Made by a program: the position numbers and the translations under genes. The notes beneath the pieces are model-generated. The model was not told the DNA's origin and did not search any database. It worked only from the letters and a program-made list of their open reading frames with translations. A DNA stretch of 64,000 nt from FEB-25 sp963822175 (GTDB taxonomy: Bacteria > Chloroflexota > Anaerolineae > Anaerolineales > UBA4823), in NCBI GenBank assembly GCA_963822175.1, contig CAWGGJ010000008.1:248001-312000 (forward strand). Reading direction: 5' to 3'. Each line of letters opens with the position of its first letter. Position 1 is the stretch's first letter. Below, one piece after another: positions 8,614 to 17,579 of the stretch.

Positions 8614-8632
8614 TATTTTGAAGTTGAGTACA

Positions 8633-8662
8633 GGGAAGGCTGAATATGCCTTCCCTTTTTTT
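8633..8662 (+). terminator. Intrinsic terminator after the subtilase gene
   Basis: GGGAAGGC (8633-8640) pairs perfectly with GCCTTCCC (8648-8655) around a 7-base loop, followed by a run of seven T. It lies 20 bases past the subtilase stop. Confidence 0.85.
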
Positions 8663-8884
8663 ATTGCAGCACTTTGATATGGATGGTGCCCTTTAATTGC
8701 GGGTAAAAATCAAATAACCAGATGGTGGAACGCGAAGTCAATAGCCGCGGGTAATTTCTGCCCAAGGGAAATTATTATCAATCTCATCAACGATTGGTTT
8801 GGTTTATGTTATCGATAAAGGAACTCAGCAATTACGAGGAATTATTCCCACTACGGACCGCTTGGTGGTTATCTTAGCCACCTC

Positions 8885-9931
8885 TCACCGCTGGATGCGG
8901 CCTGAGCCACTCCCGCTCATCAGCTGCCGCACCTCTTCGATCGTGCTGAAATTCATATCCCCCGGGATGGAATGCTTTAGACATGAAGCTGCCACACCAA
9001 ATTCAAGTGCTTCATGGTCTGGCAGGTCGTTGATAAGTCCATGGATCAACCCGGCTGCGAAAGCATCCCCAGTACCCACCCGATCCACGATGTGGGTGAT
9101 ATCGTAATGCGTACTGACCAGGAAATCCTGGCGATTGTGCAGGCAAGCAGACCAGCCGTTCCGGTTGGCGGTGTAGCTTTCCCGCAGCGTGATCGCCTGG
9201 TACTTAAGGTTGGGGAAAGCCTGCAGTACATTTTCACATAACTGGCGGTAATAGCCCTCTTCGAGGTGACCATTTTCGATAGAACTTGCCCAACCAGCGT
9301 GTTCAACCGATATTCCCAATGCCTGCTGGCAGTCTTCTTCATTGGCAATGCCGATATCCGCCAGCGCCACCAGCTGCCGCATGACTTCCGGGGCTTTTTT
9401 GCCGTATTTCCAAAGGTTTTTACGAAAGTTATAATCGCAAGAGATGGTTATCCCCTTTGCACGGGCGGTCTGCATGGCGACCAGGGAGGCTTCAGCGGTG
9501 CTGGTACTCAAAGCCGGGGTGATGCCGGTGATATGGAACCAGTCTGCCCCATCCAGGATGGCATCCCAGTCAAAACTTGCTGGAGGGATATCCATGATCG
9601 CTGAATGCGCCCGGTCGTAGATCACGCGGGAGGGTTTCTGGTTGGCACCTGCCTCAAAATAATATACCCCCATACGCTCGCCGGTGAGAATGATCCTGGA
9701 TGTATCCAATCCCCTGCCCTTTAAAAACGTAACGCAGGCTTCGCCGATGGGATTGCGCGGCAGGGCGGTCACATAGGTCACGCTCTGCCCAAACAGTGCC
9801 AGCGATACCGATACATTCGCCTCACCACCGCCGAAGGTCGCTTCAAGTATCGGGGATTGCAGCAGCCGTTCGAATCCGGGTGCTTTGAGCCTGAGCATCA
9901 CTTCACCAAATGCAACCACGCGACCGGTCAT
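8885..9931 (-). CDS. kdgK: PfkB-family sugar kinase, probable 2-dehydro-3-deoxygluconokinase
   Basis: A 348-residue ribokinase-family kinase. It starts GRVVAFGEVMLRLKAP, with the FGGGEANVSVSLALFG substrate loop typical of KDG kinases, and has the anion-hole/catalytic motif GTGDAFAAG (catalytic Asp about residue 289). These kinases phosphorylate 2-keto-3-deoxygluconate to KDPG, the entry to aldol cleavage. ATG 9931 follows AGGAG at good spacing; TTG 9937 is less likely. It is the last gene of the minus-strand importer operon, 14 bases after the RidA stop. The presence of KDG-type kinase suggests the operon handles a hexuronate or aldonate, but the exact sugar is not shown. Confidence 0.82.
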   Translation of the reverse strand: MTGRVVAFGEVMLRLKAPGFERLLQSPILEATFGGGEANVSVSLALFGQSVTYVTALPRNPIGEACVTFLKGRGLDTSRIILTGERMGVYYFEAGANQKPSRVIYDRAHSAIMDIPPASFDWDAILDGADWFHITGITPALSTSTAEASLVAMQTARAKGITISCDYNFRKNLWKYGKKAPEVMRQLVALADIGIANEEDCQQALGISVEHAGWASSIENGHLEEGYYRQLCENVLQAFPNLKYQAITLRESYTANRNGWSACLHNRQDFLVSTHYDITHIVDRVGTGDAFAAGLIHGLINDLPDHEALEFGVAASCLKHSIPGDMNFSTIEEVRQLMSGSGSGRIQR

Positions 9932-9945
9932 ATTCAATCTCCTGC

Positions 9946-10406
9946 TTAGCTCACCTGCACCACCATTTCGATCTCCACCGGGATATGCCCGGGAAGGTCA
10001 CTCACACCGATGGATGTCCTGGCATGCTTTCCCCTCTGGCCAAAGATATTTTCCAAAAGATCGGATGCTCCATTAATGACGGCAGGCTGTTGGTCGAAAT
10101 CCGGAGCACTGTTGACATATCCGTTCACCTTGACGATCAGCTCAACACGGTCCAGGTCACCCAGCTCAGCTTTAATACGCTGAGCAGGTTGAGCATGGTC
10201 TGTTGGGCAGCCTGGTAGCCTTGCTCGATGGTTAATTCTTTTCCCACCCGTCCTTTAAAGAGCAGCTGCCCGTTTCCTAGGTAGCAGGTGGTACCGGATA
10301 GGAAAAGCAGATTCCCACTGCGTTGGCAGGGCAGGTATGCGCCAACGGGTTTGGGAGGCTGCGGTAATGACAGACCCAGTTCCATTAGTTTTGACTCGCT
10401 GATCAC
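9946..10406 (-). pseudogene. RidA family protein gene with one frameshift
   Basis: Two frames together make one RidA (YjgF/YER057c) protein of about 153 residues, the enamine/imine deaminase family. The first 80 residues (LPQPPKPVGAYLPCQRSGNLLFLSG; GKVG-like GRVGKELTIEQGYQAAQQTMLNLLSVLK) are in one frame; the rest (AELGDLDRVELIVKVNGYVN, then the substrate-site segment KHARTSIGV and LPGHIPVEIEMVV) is in another. The shift is at about 10168-10173, where a single added base after the AAAG of the coding strand restores the frame. The conserved Arg in ARTSIGV is intact. It lies in the sugar operon between the binding protein and KDG kinase. Sequencing error or recent mutation fit equally well. Confidence 0.78.
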
Positions 10407-10493
10407 AACAAACTTCCTTCAATTCATCATTGCGAAATAGATAAATAACCGATCAAATCTGATCGCCAGGAGCATTTGCTTCTGGGTGCATGC

Positions 10494-10545
10494 GTGAACC
10501 CCCACAAGGAAAGTATGACATAGGATCTGCCTTGTGGAGGCTCAC
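10494..10545 (-). other. Intra-operon stem-loop downstream of the binding-protein gene
   Basis: GTGAACCCCCACAAGG (10494-10509) pairs with CCTTGTGGAGGCTCAC (10530-10545) with two mismatches and a 20-base loop. It has no T run and sits between the substrate-binding gene and RidA. Such hairpins often protect the upstream binding-protein mRNA and lower expression of downstream genes. Confidence 0.5.
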
Positions 10546-10570
10546 GCTGCAAAAGCCGTTTCCGGTAATT

Positions 10571-11551
10571 TTAGAACTCACCTTCAGGATTGTAATATCT
10601 ATACACGTTATCGATCGTGATGATTGGTGAGGGCAGGTATGTGTCTTTCTCAGGTGTTCCACCACCCAAGATTGCCATCAGACGATTGAAAGCTGCCCGT
10701 CCAATTTGATCTGAGTTATTCAAACCAGTGGCAGCATAATTCGTGCTGTTCATGATGGCTTCCAAGGCAGCGGTTTCACCATCCACGCCCACCAGGAACA
10801 TCTCCTCCGAACGACCCGCATCCGCGATGGCTGTCTGGGCACCCAGGCACATTAAGTCATTCTCGCAGAAAACAGCATCGATCTTGGGATTGGCAGCCAG
10901 CATATCCTCCATCAGGGCAATACCACCATCTGCACTCCAGCTACCAAAATCCGGCGCAACAACAACGGTGATTCCAGGATAGGTTTCAAGGATGCTGTTA
11001 ACACCTTTACTACGGTTAAGGCCAATGGAGTTATCCGCTGGGCCCCCACGTAATTCCACGACAACACCATTTCCACCCAGGCGATCCGCAATATATTGAC
11101 CATCCTGAACTCCAATTGTGAAGTTATCCGGGCCAATATAAGACGTATACGATTCTGCACTACCCTTGCCGAATTGCCGGTCGACGAGAACCGTTGGAAT
11201 TCCCGCATTTTTGAGGGCATCCAAGGCCGCTGGAGCTTCTTCCAGCCAGGCGCCGGAAATGATCACTCCATCAACATTCTGGGCGATCAGGTCTTCAATG
11301 TCTGATTGGAATTTAGCAGCGTCACCATTCGCGTCAGTGGCAACAATCGTGACATTACTATAAGGCTTTGCTTCATCGATAACGGCATTATTCATCCCGA
11401 TGAAGTATGGGCAACACTGGGAGAAGTTTGCCATCCCGATTTTTAAATTGGTTGGTCCTGTCTCAGCGACCGGTGTCTCCGTTGCCTGTGTGCATGCAGC
11501 CAGCATCACGGCCAGGACTAATATACTCGTCAAAATTATGGTGCGTTTCAT
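10571..11551 (-). CDS. Sugar ABC transporter substrate-binding lipoprotein (ribose/RbsB-like)
   Basis: A 326-residue periplasmic-binding-protein type I domain with lipoprotein signal: the lipobox LAAC places the lipidated Cys at residue 20. The mature part shows IGMANFSQCCPYFIGMNNAV, an NVDGVIISGAW segment, VLVDRQFG, ENDLMCLGAQTA and LVGVDG, all typical of the ribose/galactose-binding family (Peripla_BP_4). It would capture a sugar outside the membrane and deliver it to the adjacent permease and ATPase. A GGAG site precedes the ATG. Ligand identity cannot be read from sequence; the KDG kinase in the operon favours an acidic sugar or a keto-deoxy sugar. Confidence 0.88.
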   Translation of the reverse strand: MKRTIILTSILVLAVMLAACTQATETPVAETGPTNLKIGMANFSQCCPYFIGMNNAVIDEAKPYSNVTIVATDANGDAAKFQSDIEDLIAQNVDGVIISGAWLEEAPAALDALKNAGIPTVLVDRQFGKGSAESYTSYIGPDNFTIGVQDGQYIADRLGGNGVVVELRGGPADNSIGLNRSKGVNSILETYPGITVVVAPDFGSWSADGGIALMEDMLAANPKIDAVFCENDLMCLGAQTAIADAGRSEEMFLVGVDGETAALEAIMNSTNYAATGLNNSDQIGRAAFNRLMAILGGGTPEKDTYLPSPIITIDNVYRYYNPEGEF

Positions 11552-11688
11552 TGATCATTCTCCTTTTAAATATGATTCTGAGTTCATTGGCCTGTAGTAG
11601 GACAATTTTGGCGTTGTTATTCCTCCTTACTGCCTCCTTTCTCCCCAACTGGATGAATCCCTGGGTGTAATCGCTTCCCTGTCTCATT

Positions 11689-12693
11689 TCACTTCTTACG
11701 CCTTGCCAGAACCGCGATCAGGATGATCAGACCTTTAAAGATCTGTTGATAGTAGGATTGCACATTAAACAGATTGAGCAAGTTATCGATGATGCCAAGC
11801 GCACCCACACCAGCGAGCGTGCCAAAGACACTACCACCACCCCCTCCTAAGACGGCGCCGCCGATAACACAGGCGGCAATGGCATCCAGCTCAAAACCCG
11901 CACCCACGCTGGGTTGGGAAATCCCAAGCCGGGAAGCCAGGGTAACGCCTGCCAGGCCGGCAAATAAGCCGGAGATCATATAGGCCAGGAATATATTCCA
12001 TTTGACATTGATCCCTGCCAGACGCACTGCTTCCTCATTTCCACCGATCGCATCAATTGCTCGCCCTGAGCTGGTCCGATTCAGAAAGAACCAGACGATG
12101 GGGTAGCAGGCGAGCATGATCAAGGCTGATATTGGGAATGGGCCGATGAAACCTGCCCCAAGGACAGCCCGAAAGGCAGGATCGGTCGGAGTTATAGGAA
12201 TATCTGAGTAGACGTAAACCAAACCGCGTATGGTTCCTAATGTAGCCAGGGTTACGATGAATGGTTGCAGCTTGAAGCGGGAAATGAAGAAGCCATTAAT
12301 CGCTCCTACCGATATACCCACCAGAAGGCAGATCAGGATCGCCGGGAATAGAGGCATCCCATCTTTAGACATTCCTGCAACCATAATGCCGGTAAGAGCT
12401 ACGATCGGACCTACCGAGAGGTCGATGCCTCCGGTCATAATAACCACCAGCATACCCAGGCTGAGTAACCCATTGGTTACCGCTTGCCGCGACAGATTGC
12501 TCAAATTCCGTTGGGTAAAGAAAACATCCGCCATCATGGCGATCAAGATCACGATAACAATGAAAGCAATTGCGAAAGCATAATTTACCCAGCGCCGCCT
12601 TTGTTGCGTCCGTGAAGAACCGAGCAGCAATTTACGCAATCCTGTTTCCCCCTCGGGTGGCTTCATAGGTGATGGTGAATTTTCAATGGTCAT
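11689..12693 (-). CDS. Sugar ABC transporter permease (RbsC family)
   Basis: A 334-residue permease of the BPD_transp_2 family with about nine to ten membrane segments. Conserved blocks include GLLSLGMLVVIMTGGIDLSVGP near residues 85-105, FIVTLATLGTIRGLVY, and the cytoplasmic coupling region GGNEEAVRLAGINV. It ends in LARRKK, a basic cytoplasmic tail. The ATG overlaps the ATPase stop (12690-12693, ATGA), so the two are translationally coupled. It forms the membrane channel for the sugar importer. Confidence 0.9.
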   Translation of the reverse strand: MTIENSPSPMKPPEGETGLRKLLLGSSRTQQRRRWVNYAFAIAFIVIVILIAMMADVFFTQRNLSNLSRQAVTNGLLSLGMLVVIMTGGIDLSVGPIVALTGIMVAGMSKDGMPLFPAILICLLVGISVGAINGFFISRFKLQPFIVTLATLGTIRGLVYVYSDIPITPTDPAFRAVLGAGFIGPFPISALIMLACYPIVWFFLNRTSSGRAIDAIGGNEEAVRLAGINVKWNIFLAYMISGLFAGLAGVTLASRLGISQPSVGAGFELDAIAACVIGGAVLGGGGGSVFGTLAGVGALGIIDNLLNLFNVQSYYQQIFKGLIILIAVLARRKK

Positions 12694-14192
12694 TGACTCA
12701 CTCCCGCAGCAGATGCTAGCAACTTCTCCTCATTAGCCTGCGCACTATTAAATTCTCCAACAAGATGTCCCTCTCGCATGACCAACGCACGATCGCTCAT
12801 ACCCAGGATTTCTGGCAGCTCCGAGGAGATCAGAAGGATGCCCATCCCATCGCGAGCCAGATCATTGATAATATGATAAATTTCGACCTTCGTGGCCACA
12901 TCAACACCCCGGGTGGGTTCATCGAGGATCAGCACACTTGCCTGAGTCATCAGCCACTTGGCAAGCACCAGTTTCTGCTGGTTCCCACCACTCAGGTGGC
13001 TTGCTATTCTTTCGAGTAAGGGGGGGCGGACATCAAGTTCCTCTAATTTCTGCTGCACCTTTATGGCTTGTTTACCCCGATCGATCACGCTCCACCGGGA
13101 AAGACTATGGTACGAAGCCATACTGGCATTGTCTCGCAGTGTGCAATGCATCACCAGTCCATCGCGTTTCCGGTCTTCCGTGAGCAAAGCTATTCCAGAG
13201 CGCACTGCATGGCGGGGCGACTTGGGGAGGATGGGTTTACCATTGAGCAGGATTTCTCCCGATGTAATTGGATCAGCGCCAAAGATACAACGTGCCACCT
13301 GGGTCCGCCCACTTCCAACCAGGCCAAACATGCCCAGGATTTCACCCTGCCTCAGCGTGAACGAGATATTCTTAAAATCCTTTTCATTGGAAAGGTTCTT
13401 CACTTCTAAGGCTATATCAGCTCTGGGAGGAATTCGATCGGGGTAGATCTCCCCCAGGTTTCGACCAACCATCATCTTGATCAGTGTGTTCTGATCGGAT
13501 TCTTTTGGTTTTACCGTACCTACCAGCTGGCCATCCTTGAGTACTGTGATCCGATCGGCAATTTCAAATACTTCATCCAGGCGATGAGAGATATACAGGA
13601 TGAGGGTTTGCTCCTTTTTAAGCTGGCGCATTAAAGCAAACAAACGCCTCAGCTCATCCTGCGAAAGCACAGCGGATGGCTCATCCAGGATCAGGATTTT
13701 TCTGCGCTTGGCCAACGCTTTGGCAATCTCAACCATTTGCTGGTGGGAGACGCTCAAATGACTGACGGTCTGATGCACATCAATACCTTCGAACCCGATG
13801 GAAGAAAGGATTTCCTCCGCCTGGCGATAAGCTTTAGCCCAGTCTACTAAACCCCGTATATGCTTGCTGGGCATCTGTCCTAGGAGAATATTTTCGGCCA
13901 CGGTCAGGTGTGGCACCAGGCTGAACTCCTGGTATACGGCATAGATTCCCAGGCGATTAGCCTGTTGAGGCGTTTTAAGCTCGGTAGGTACACCATCCAG
14001 AAGGATCTCTCCGGCATCCCTCGGGATCGCCCCGGTTAGAATCTTTACCAGGGTCGATTTTCCAGCTCCGTTCTCCCCCGAAATGGCGTGCACCTCCCCA
14101 AGACGGCCACTGAAATCCACCCCACTGAGCGCCTGGGTGCCATCGAAGCTCTTGCGGATACCCCGCATCACCAAATAATCAGTCTGTTCCAT
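12690..14192 (-). CDS. Sugar ABC transporter ATP-binding protein (RbsA/MglA family)
   Basis: A 500-residue protein with two fused ABC domains, as in RbsA. Domain 1 has Walker A GENGAGKSTL, signature LSVSHQQMVEIAKAL and Walker B LILDEPSAVL; domain 2 has the usual degenerate P-loop GLVGSGRTQVA (Arg for Lys), signature LSGGNQQKLVLAKWL and LILDEPTRGVD. The length and this asymmetry are normal for the family, where one site is catalytic. It energises the carbohydrate importer. It begins just after the aldehyde dehydrogenase stop (9 bases). Confidence 0.92.
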   Translation of the reverse strand: MEQTDYLVMRGIRKSFDGTQALSGVDFSGRLGEVHAISGENGAGKSTLVKILTGAIPRDAGEILLDGVPTELKTPQQANRLGIYAVYQEFSLVPHLTVAENILLGQMPSKHIRGLVDWAKAYRQAEEILSSIGFEGIDVHQTVSHLSVSHQQMVEIAKALAKRRKILILDEPSAVLSQDELRRLFALMRQLKKEQTLILYISHRLDEVFEIADRITVLKDGQLVGTVKPKESDQNTLIKMMVGRNLGEIYPDRIPPRADIALEVKNLSNEKDFKNISFTLRQGEILGMFGLVGSGRTQVARCIFGADPITSGEILLNGKPILPKSPRHAVRSGIALLTEDRKRDGLVMHCTLRDNASMASYHSLSRWSVIDRGKQAIKVQQKLEELDVRPPLLERIASHLSGGNQQKLVLAKWLMTQASVLILDEPTRGVDVATKVEIYHIINDLARDGMGILLISSELPEILGMSDRALVMREGHLVGEFNSAQANEEKLLASAAGVSQ

Positions 14193-14201
14193 TCCCTGGC
14201 G

Positions 14202-15653
14202 CTATCCCTGGTCTGGTAGCGAAAAAGCATTATGGACCACGATCGTCTTCTGATCGGTCATTTCGTCCAGGGTGTCATGCACCCCTTCACGACCATGCCC
14301 GCTCATCTTGATCCCCCCGAAAGGCAGGGTCTCGACCCGCAAGGCAGACGACCAGTTAACGATCACCCCGCCAGCCTCCAGCTGGTAGGCGATTTCAAGC
14401 GCCTTGTTGATGTCGCGGGTGAACACCGCGGATTGTAAGCCGTAGGGCGAGTCGTTTGCCATGCGGATGGCATCCTCAATGTTTGTGAATGGTACCAGCG
14501 GCGCCACCGGGCCAAAAACCTCCTCCTTGAACATTGTCATCTCCGGCTTCACATCGGTGAGTACTGTTGGCTCATAAAAAGCATTTTTGCGGCGCCCACC
14601 GGCGCGTAGTTTCGCACCTTCCTTGAGCGCACCATTGACGAATTTCTCAACTTCTTTGGCAGCCTCTTCGTTGATCAATGGCCCAACATCGGTATCATCA
14701 TGCAGCTGGTCTCCCATTTTCAAGGCTTTGGCTTTCCTGGTAAGCAAGTCGGCGAATTTATCATAGATGGGGGCTTCAATGAAGATGCGTTTCACTGCGC
14801 AGCAGATCTGGCCGTTGCCGCGTGCCAGCCGTCCGAGCACCACCGCTTCGGCTGCCTTCTCCAGGTCGCAATCGGAAAGGATGATCAGGGCATCGTTACC
14901 CCCCAATTCCATGTGGACCTTTTTGAGGTTCTCAGCTGCCAATTGGGCGATGCGTACACCCACTTCCGTGCTTCCGGTGACGGTGATCAGCTGGATACCC
15001 TTGGAGCGGGCGAGAAAATCGCCGATAACTGCTCCAGGCCCGGTAACCATCTGGTGGCCATACAGCGGCAATCCACAACCCTCCATCAATTTGGCAATTT
15101 TTAGCAGGGTCAGCGGACAGGCGCTGGGTGGCTTGGAGATGACGGCATTACCAGCTGCCAGTGCTGAGGCAGCCTTGTGCCCCCACAGCTCCACCGGGTA
15201 GTTAAAAGGCACAATGGCTGCCACCACACCCAGGGGCTGGCGTATGGTGATGGCAAAGTGGCGCTCATTCCCGCGCACCGCATCCACCGGCATCACGCGC
15301 CCAAAGATACGCTTGGCTTCCTCGGCAAACATGCGGAATATATTGGCCGTGACTGCCACTTCAGCCCGGGTCTGGGTTATTGGCTTGCCGTTTTCCCTGG
15401 CCAATAGCTTGCCCAGCTCATCAACATTCTCATCGATTCGCTCTGCAACCTTGCTGAGCACCTGGTAACGCTGCAGGGCAGTCAGCTTGCGCATCCCAAC
15501 TTTACCGATCTGGGCTGCTGCAACCACGCGTTCCATGTCCTGCAGGGTCGCCTTGGGCACCTTGTCTATCTCTTCCCCTGTACCGGGGTTGCGGATCGAC
15601 ATCCAGGTATGATCCGACGATTCCACCCACTCATTTTCAACTAGCATTTTCAT
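14202..15653 (-). CDS. NAD(P)-dependent aldehyde dehydrogenase
   Basis: A 483-residue aldehyde dehydrogenase. The catalytic elements are visible: NAD-binding TVTGSTEVGVRIA, general base Glu in HMELGGNDALIIL, and the nucleophile Cys in GNGQICCAVKR; the C-terminal PFGGIKMSGHGREG loop is also present. A GGAGGAAAAC motif positions the start at 15653 rather than at the earlier in-frame ATG at 15665. As second gene of the IclR operon it probably oxidises a semialdehyde or hydroxyaldehyde formed in breakdown of the imported sugar. Subfamily features resemble succinate-semialdehyde and lactaldehyde/glycolaldehyde dehydrogenases; I cannot choose between these. Confidence 0.88.
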   Translation of the reverse strand: MKMLVENEWVESSDHTWMSIRNPGTGEEIDKVPKATLQDMERVVAAAQIGKVGMRKLTALQRYQVLSKVAERIDENVDELGKLLARENGKPITQTRAEVAVTANIFRMFAEEAKRIFGRVMPVDAVRGNERHFAITIRQPLGVVAAIVPFNYPVELWGHKAASALAAGNAVISKPPSACPLTLLKIAKLMEGCGLPLYGHQMVTGPGAVIGDFLARSKGIQLITVTGSTEVGVRIAQLAAENLKKVHMELGGNDALIILSDCDLEKAAEAVVLGRLARGNGQICCAVKRIFIEAPIYDKFADLLTRKAKALKMGDQLHDDTDVGPLINEEAAKEVEKFVNGALKEGAKLRAGGRRKNAFYEPTVLTDVKPEMTMFKEEVFGPVAPLVPFTNIEDAIRMANDSPYGLQSAVFTRDINKALEIAYQLEAGGVIVNWSSALRVETLPFGGIKMSGHGREGVHDTLDEMTDQKTIVVHNAFSLPDQG

Positions 15654-15695
15654 GTTTTCCTCCATCCAACTCCTGGTAATAAGCCAGAAATAAAA

Positions 15696-16544
15696 TCATC
15701 GGGAATTTTCTTGTTCCTGCTCACCGGGATAGTTTCCACTGAACCCTTTTCGCTTGGAGATCTGGTAAGCCGCCTGCATGACCAACGGACCCAGGAAGCT
15801 TATGCGATCCTGGTCCATCCGGGTCCGGGGGACAGAGACACTGATCGCAGCGATGGGAGCCCCGGTGTAATCAAAGATCGGTGCGCCCACACAACGGATG
15901 CTGATTTCGTTCTCTTCGTTATCGATGGCGAAGCCTCGTGATTTGATCAGCTGCAGCTCATTTATAAGGGCTTCAGGTGTAGTGATCGAGTTAGGCGTGC
16001 GTTGCGTCAGCGGGTTTTTCAGGACAGCGCTCAATAATTCCCCATCACTGAATGCCAGGATGGCTTTACCCAGGGCGGAGCAGTACATGGGGACCCTGGC
16101 GCCGATGTGCGACGACATAACCAGGGCGTGTTTGCTCTCGACCTTTTCGATGTATACGACTTCTGTGCCCGACGGCAGCGCCAGGTGGATGGTTTCACCC
16201 GACTTTTCTGCCAGGTCATTCAAGACTTCCAGGCTTGCATTCCGCAGGTCGCTCTTGACCAGGAACGCACCTGCCAGCTCGATCACCTTGGTGCCGAGAA
16301 AAAATCGGTCACCTATTTTTCGGTCCGCGAGGCCAAGCTCCTGCAGGGTGACCAGGTAGCGGTGGGTGGAGCTTTTTGGCATGTCGATGGATTGGGAAAG
16401 CTCGGTCAGGCTGATACCTGTGTCTGGATTGGATGCCAGGATATCCAGGATACCTATCGCCTTCGCCACCGTGGTTGAGACCGAAGTGCGATTGGCTAAA
16501 GCCTTGCCCCCAGGGAGTTCATTCGCCGGACGAGCTGAGTTCAT
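15696..16544 (-). CDS. IclR family transcriptional regulator
   Basis: A 282-residue regulator. An N-terminal winged helix-turn-helix (about residues 20-85: TVAKAIGILDILA, ISLTELSQSIDMPKSSTHRYLVTL) is followed by the IclR effector-binding domain (IHLALPSGTEVVYIEKV, MYCSALGKAILAF, SIRCVGAPIFDYTGAPIAAISVS). The effector is probably a small carbon compound from the pathway encoded downstream on the same strand. It is the first gene of the unit and lies under a promoter overlapped by an IclR-like palindrome, so autoregulation is likely. No clear Shine-Dalgarno precedes the ATG. Confidence 0.9.
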   Translation of the reverse strand: MNSARPANELPGGKALANRTSVSTTVAKAIGILDILASNPDTGISLTELSQSIDMPKSSTHRYLVTLQELGLADRKIGDRFFLGTKVIELAGAFLVKSDLRNASLEVLNDLAEKSGETIHLALPSGTEVVYIEKVESKHALVMSSHIGARVPMYCSALGKAILAFSDGELLSAVLKNPLTQRTPNSITTPEALINELQLIKSRGFAIDNEENEISIRCVGAPIFDYTGAPIAAISVSVPRTRMDQDRISFLGPLVMQAAYQISKRKGFSGNYPGEQEQENSR

Positions 16545-16636
16545 CGTAGTCCAAGCAAGCGAGAGATTTCAGGGATGCTGTACACTTTCAACAGCGACGA
16601 TCCTTGCTGCAATCTGGATTCGAGCATCTCAATATG

Positions 16637-16651
16637 TGGAACTCTATTCCA
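16637..16651 (-). promoter_or_regulatory. Candidate IclR-family operator
   Basis: TGGAACTCTATTCCA is an inverted repeat of TGGAA/TTCCA with a 5-base centre. It closely resembles the consensus known for E. coli IclR (TGGAAAT-N-ATTTCCA). It lies right after the -10 box of the promoter at 16653-16681, where a bound repressor would cover the transcription start. Confidence 0.65.
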
Positions 16652-16652
16652 T

Positions 16653-16681
16653 ATCTTAGCACAACAAAAAATGATTGTCAA
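16653..16681 (-). promoter_or_regulatory. Sigma-70-type promoter of the IclR/sugar operon
   Basis: Read on the minus strand: TTGACA (16681-16676), 17-base spacer, TAAGAT (16658-16653). The -35 is perfect and spacing ideal. It lies about 110 bases upstream of the IclR start. Confidence 0.7.
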
Positions 16682-16983
16682 TAGGGGGTGTGGTTTTTTG
16701 CACAATCCAACCTGTTTCTATGTCAATTCAGAGCCTGCGTTTTATGCAGGTCGCCTGCACCGGGCAAATAAAGGTGAATCAATCTTCAATAAAGTGAACC
16801 AGATTATTACTCTAGATGAAACCGCTATCCATGCACTGACATCGAAGTTGCGCTTATTTTGCCAACTTCTCAACCCTGGTCAGCATTCAATATTGGCGAT
16901 TAGGTAAAGTTAATATCATCCTGGATATTGAAGGATGGGTATAAATGGATTAAGATTGAGAAAAAAGCAGCACCAGGAGATGA

Positions 16984-17562
16984 ATGATGAGCAGTGTCGA
17001 ACGAGCAGTTGCAACCCAATTATCGAATATCCAGGTTAAAACCGGTAAATCACTGGATGAATTGACCGAGCTGGTATATAGCAGCGGATTGAAAAAACAT
17101 GCCGAGATCCGCACTATGCTGATGGAAAAGCTAGGCCTGGGTTATGGGGATGCCACCATGCTGACCCACTATGTTCTCAAGACGGATGCACAATCTGCAG
17201 CCAAAGAGAGAGGCCTCACCACGGACGATGTCCTAGATGAGATCTATAGCGGACCAAAGGCTGGACTGCGGCCCATCCATGAAAAGCTGATGCAAGCCAT
17301 CACCCAGTTCGGCGAGTTCGAGATCGCCCCCAAGAAAGGCTACGTGTCGCTGCGGCGTAAGAGGCAGTTTGCCATGCTGGGCCCGGCAACCAATACGCGC
17401 GTGGAGCTTGGGATCAATATTAAAGAGTTGGAAGCGGACGAGCGTTTGCTCGCCCAACCTGCCGGCAGTATGTGCAACTACAAGGTGAAACTCAGCGATG
17501 CAACCCAGGTGGACGAAACGATACTATCCTGGGTTCGGCAGGCATACGATAAGGCAGGTTAG
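16984..17562 (+). CDS. DUF4287 and DUF5655 domain-containing protein
   Basis: A 192-residue soluble protein. Residues 5-70 match DUF4287 (ATQLSNIQVKTGKSLDEL, GLKKHAEIRTMLMEKLGLGYGDATMLTHYV), a small helical domain. Residues 85-190 match DUF5655 (IYSGPKAGLRPIHEKLMQAI, FEIAPKKGYVSLRRKRQFAML, then a VDETILSWVRQAY tail). The two-domain arrangement is common for this family, whose function is unknown; DUF5655 is sometimes proposed to bind nucleic acids or nucleotides because of its relation to restriction-system accessory domains. Start is ATG 16984 or 16987. It stands alone. Confidence 0.82.
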   Translation: MMSSVERAVATQLSNIQVKTGKSLDELTELVYSSGLKKHAEIRTMLMEKLGLGYGDATMLTHYVLKTDAQSAAKERGLTTDDVLDEIYSGPKAGLRPIHEKLMQAITQFGEFEIAPKKGYVSLRRKRQFAMLGPATNTRVELGINIKELEADERLLAQPAGSMCNYKVKLSDATQVDETILSWVRQAYDKAG

Positions 17563-17579
17563 CACCAACTCACATTCCA

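Larger units (their letters stand above)
16545..16983. other. Divergent intergenic region between IclR and DUF4287 genes
   Basis: 439 bases. The left half holds the operon promoter and operator described separately. From 16690 to 16980 I see no conserved coding sequence; an open frame on the plus strand at 16575-16907 has no ribosome-binding site or recognisable protein pattern. AGGAGATGA precedes the DUF4287 start. Confidence 0.5.
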
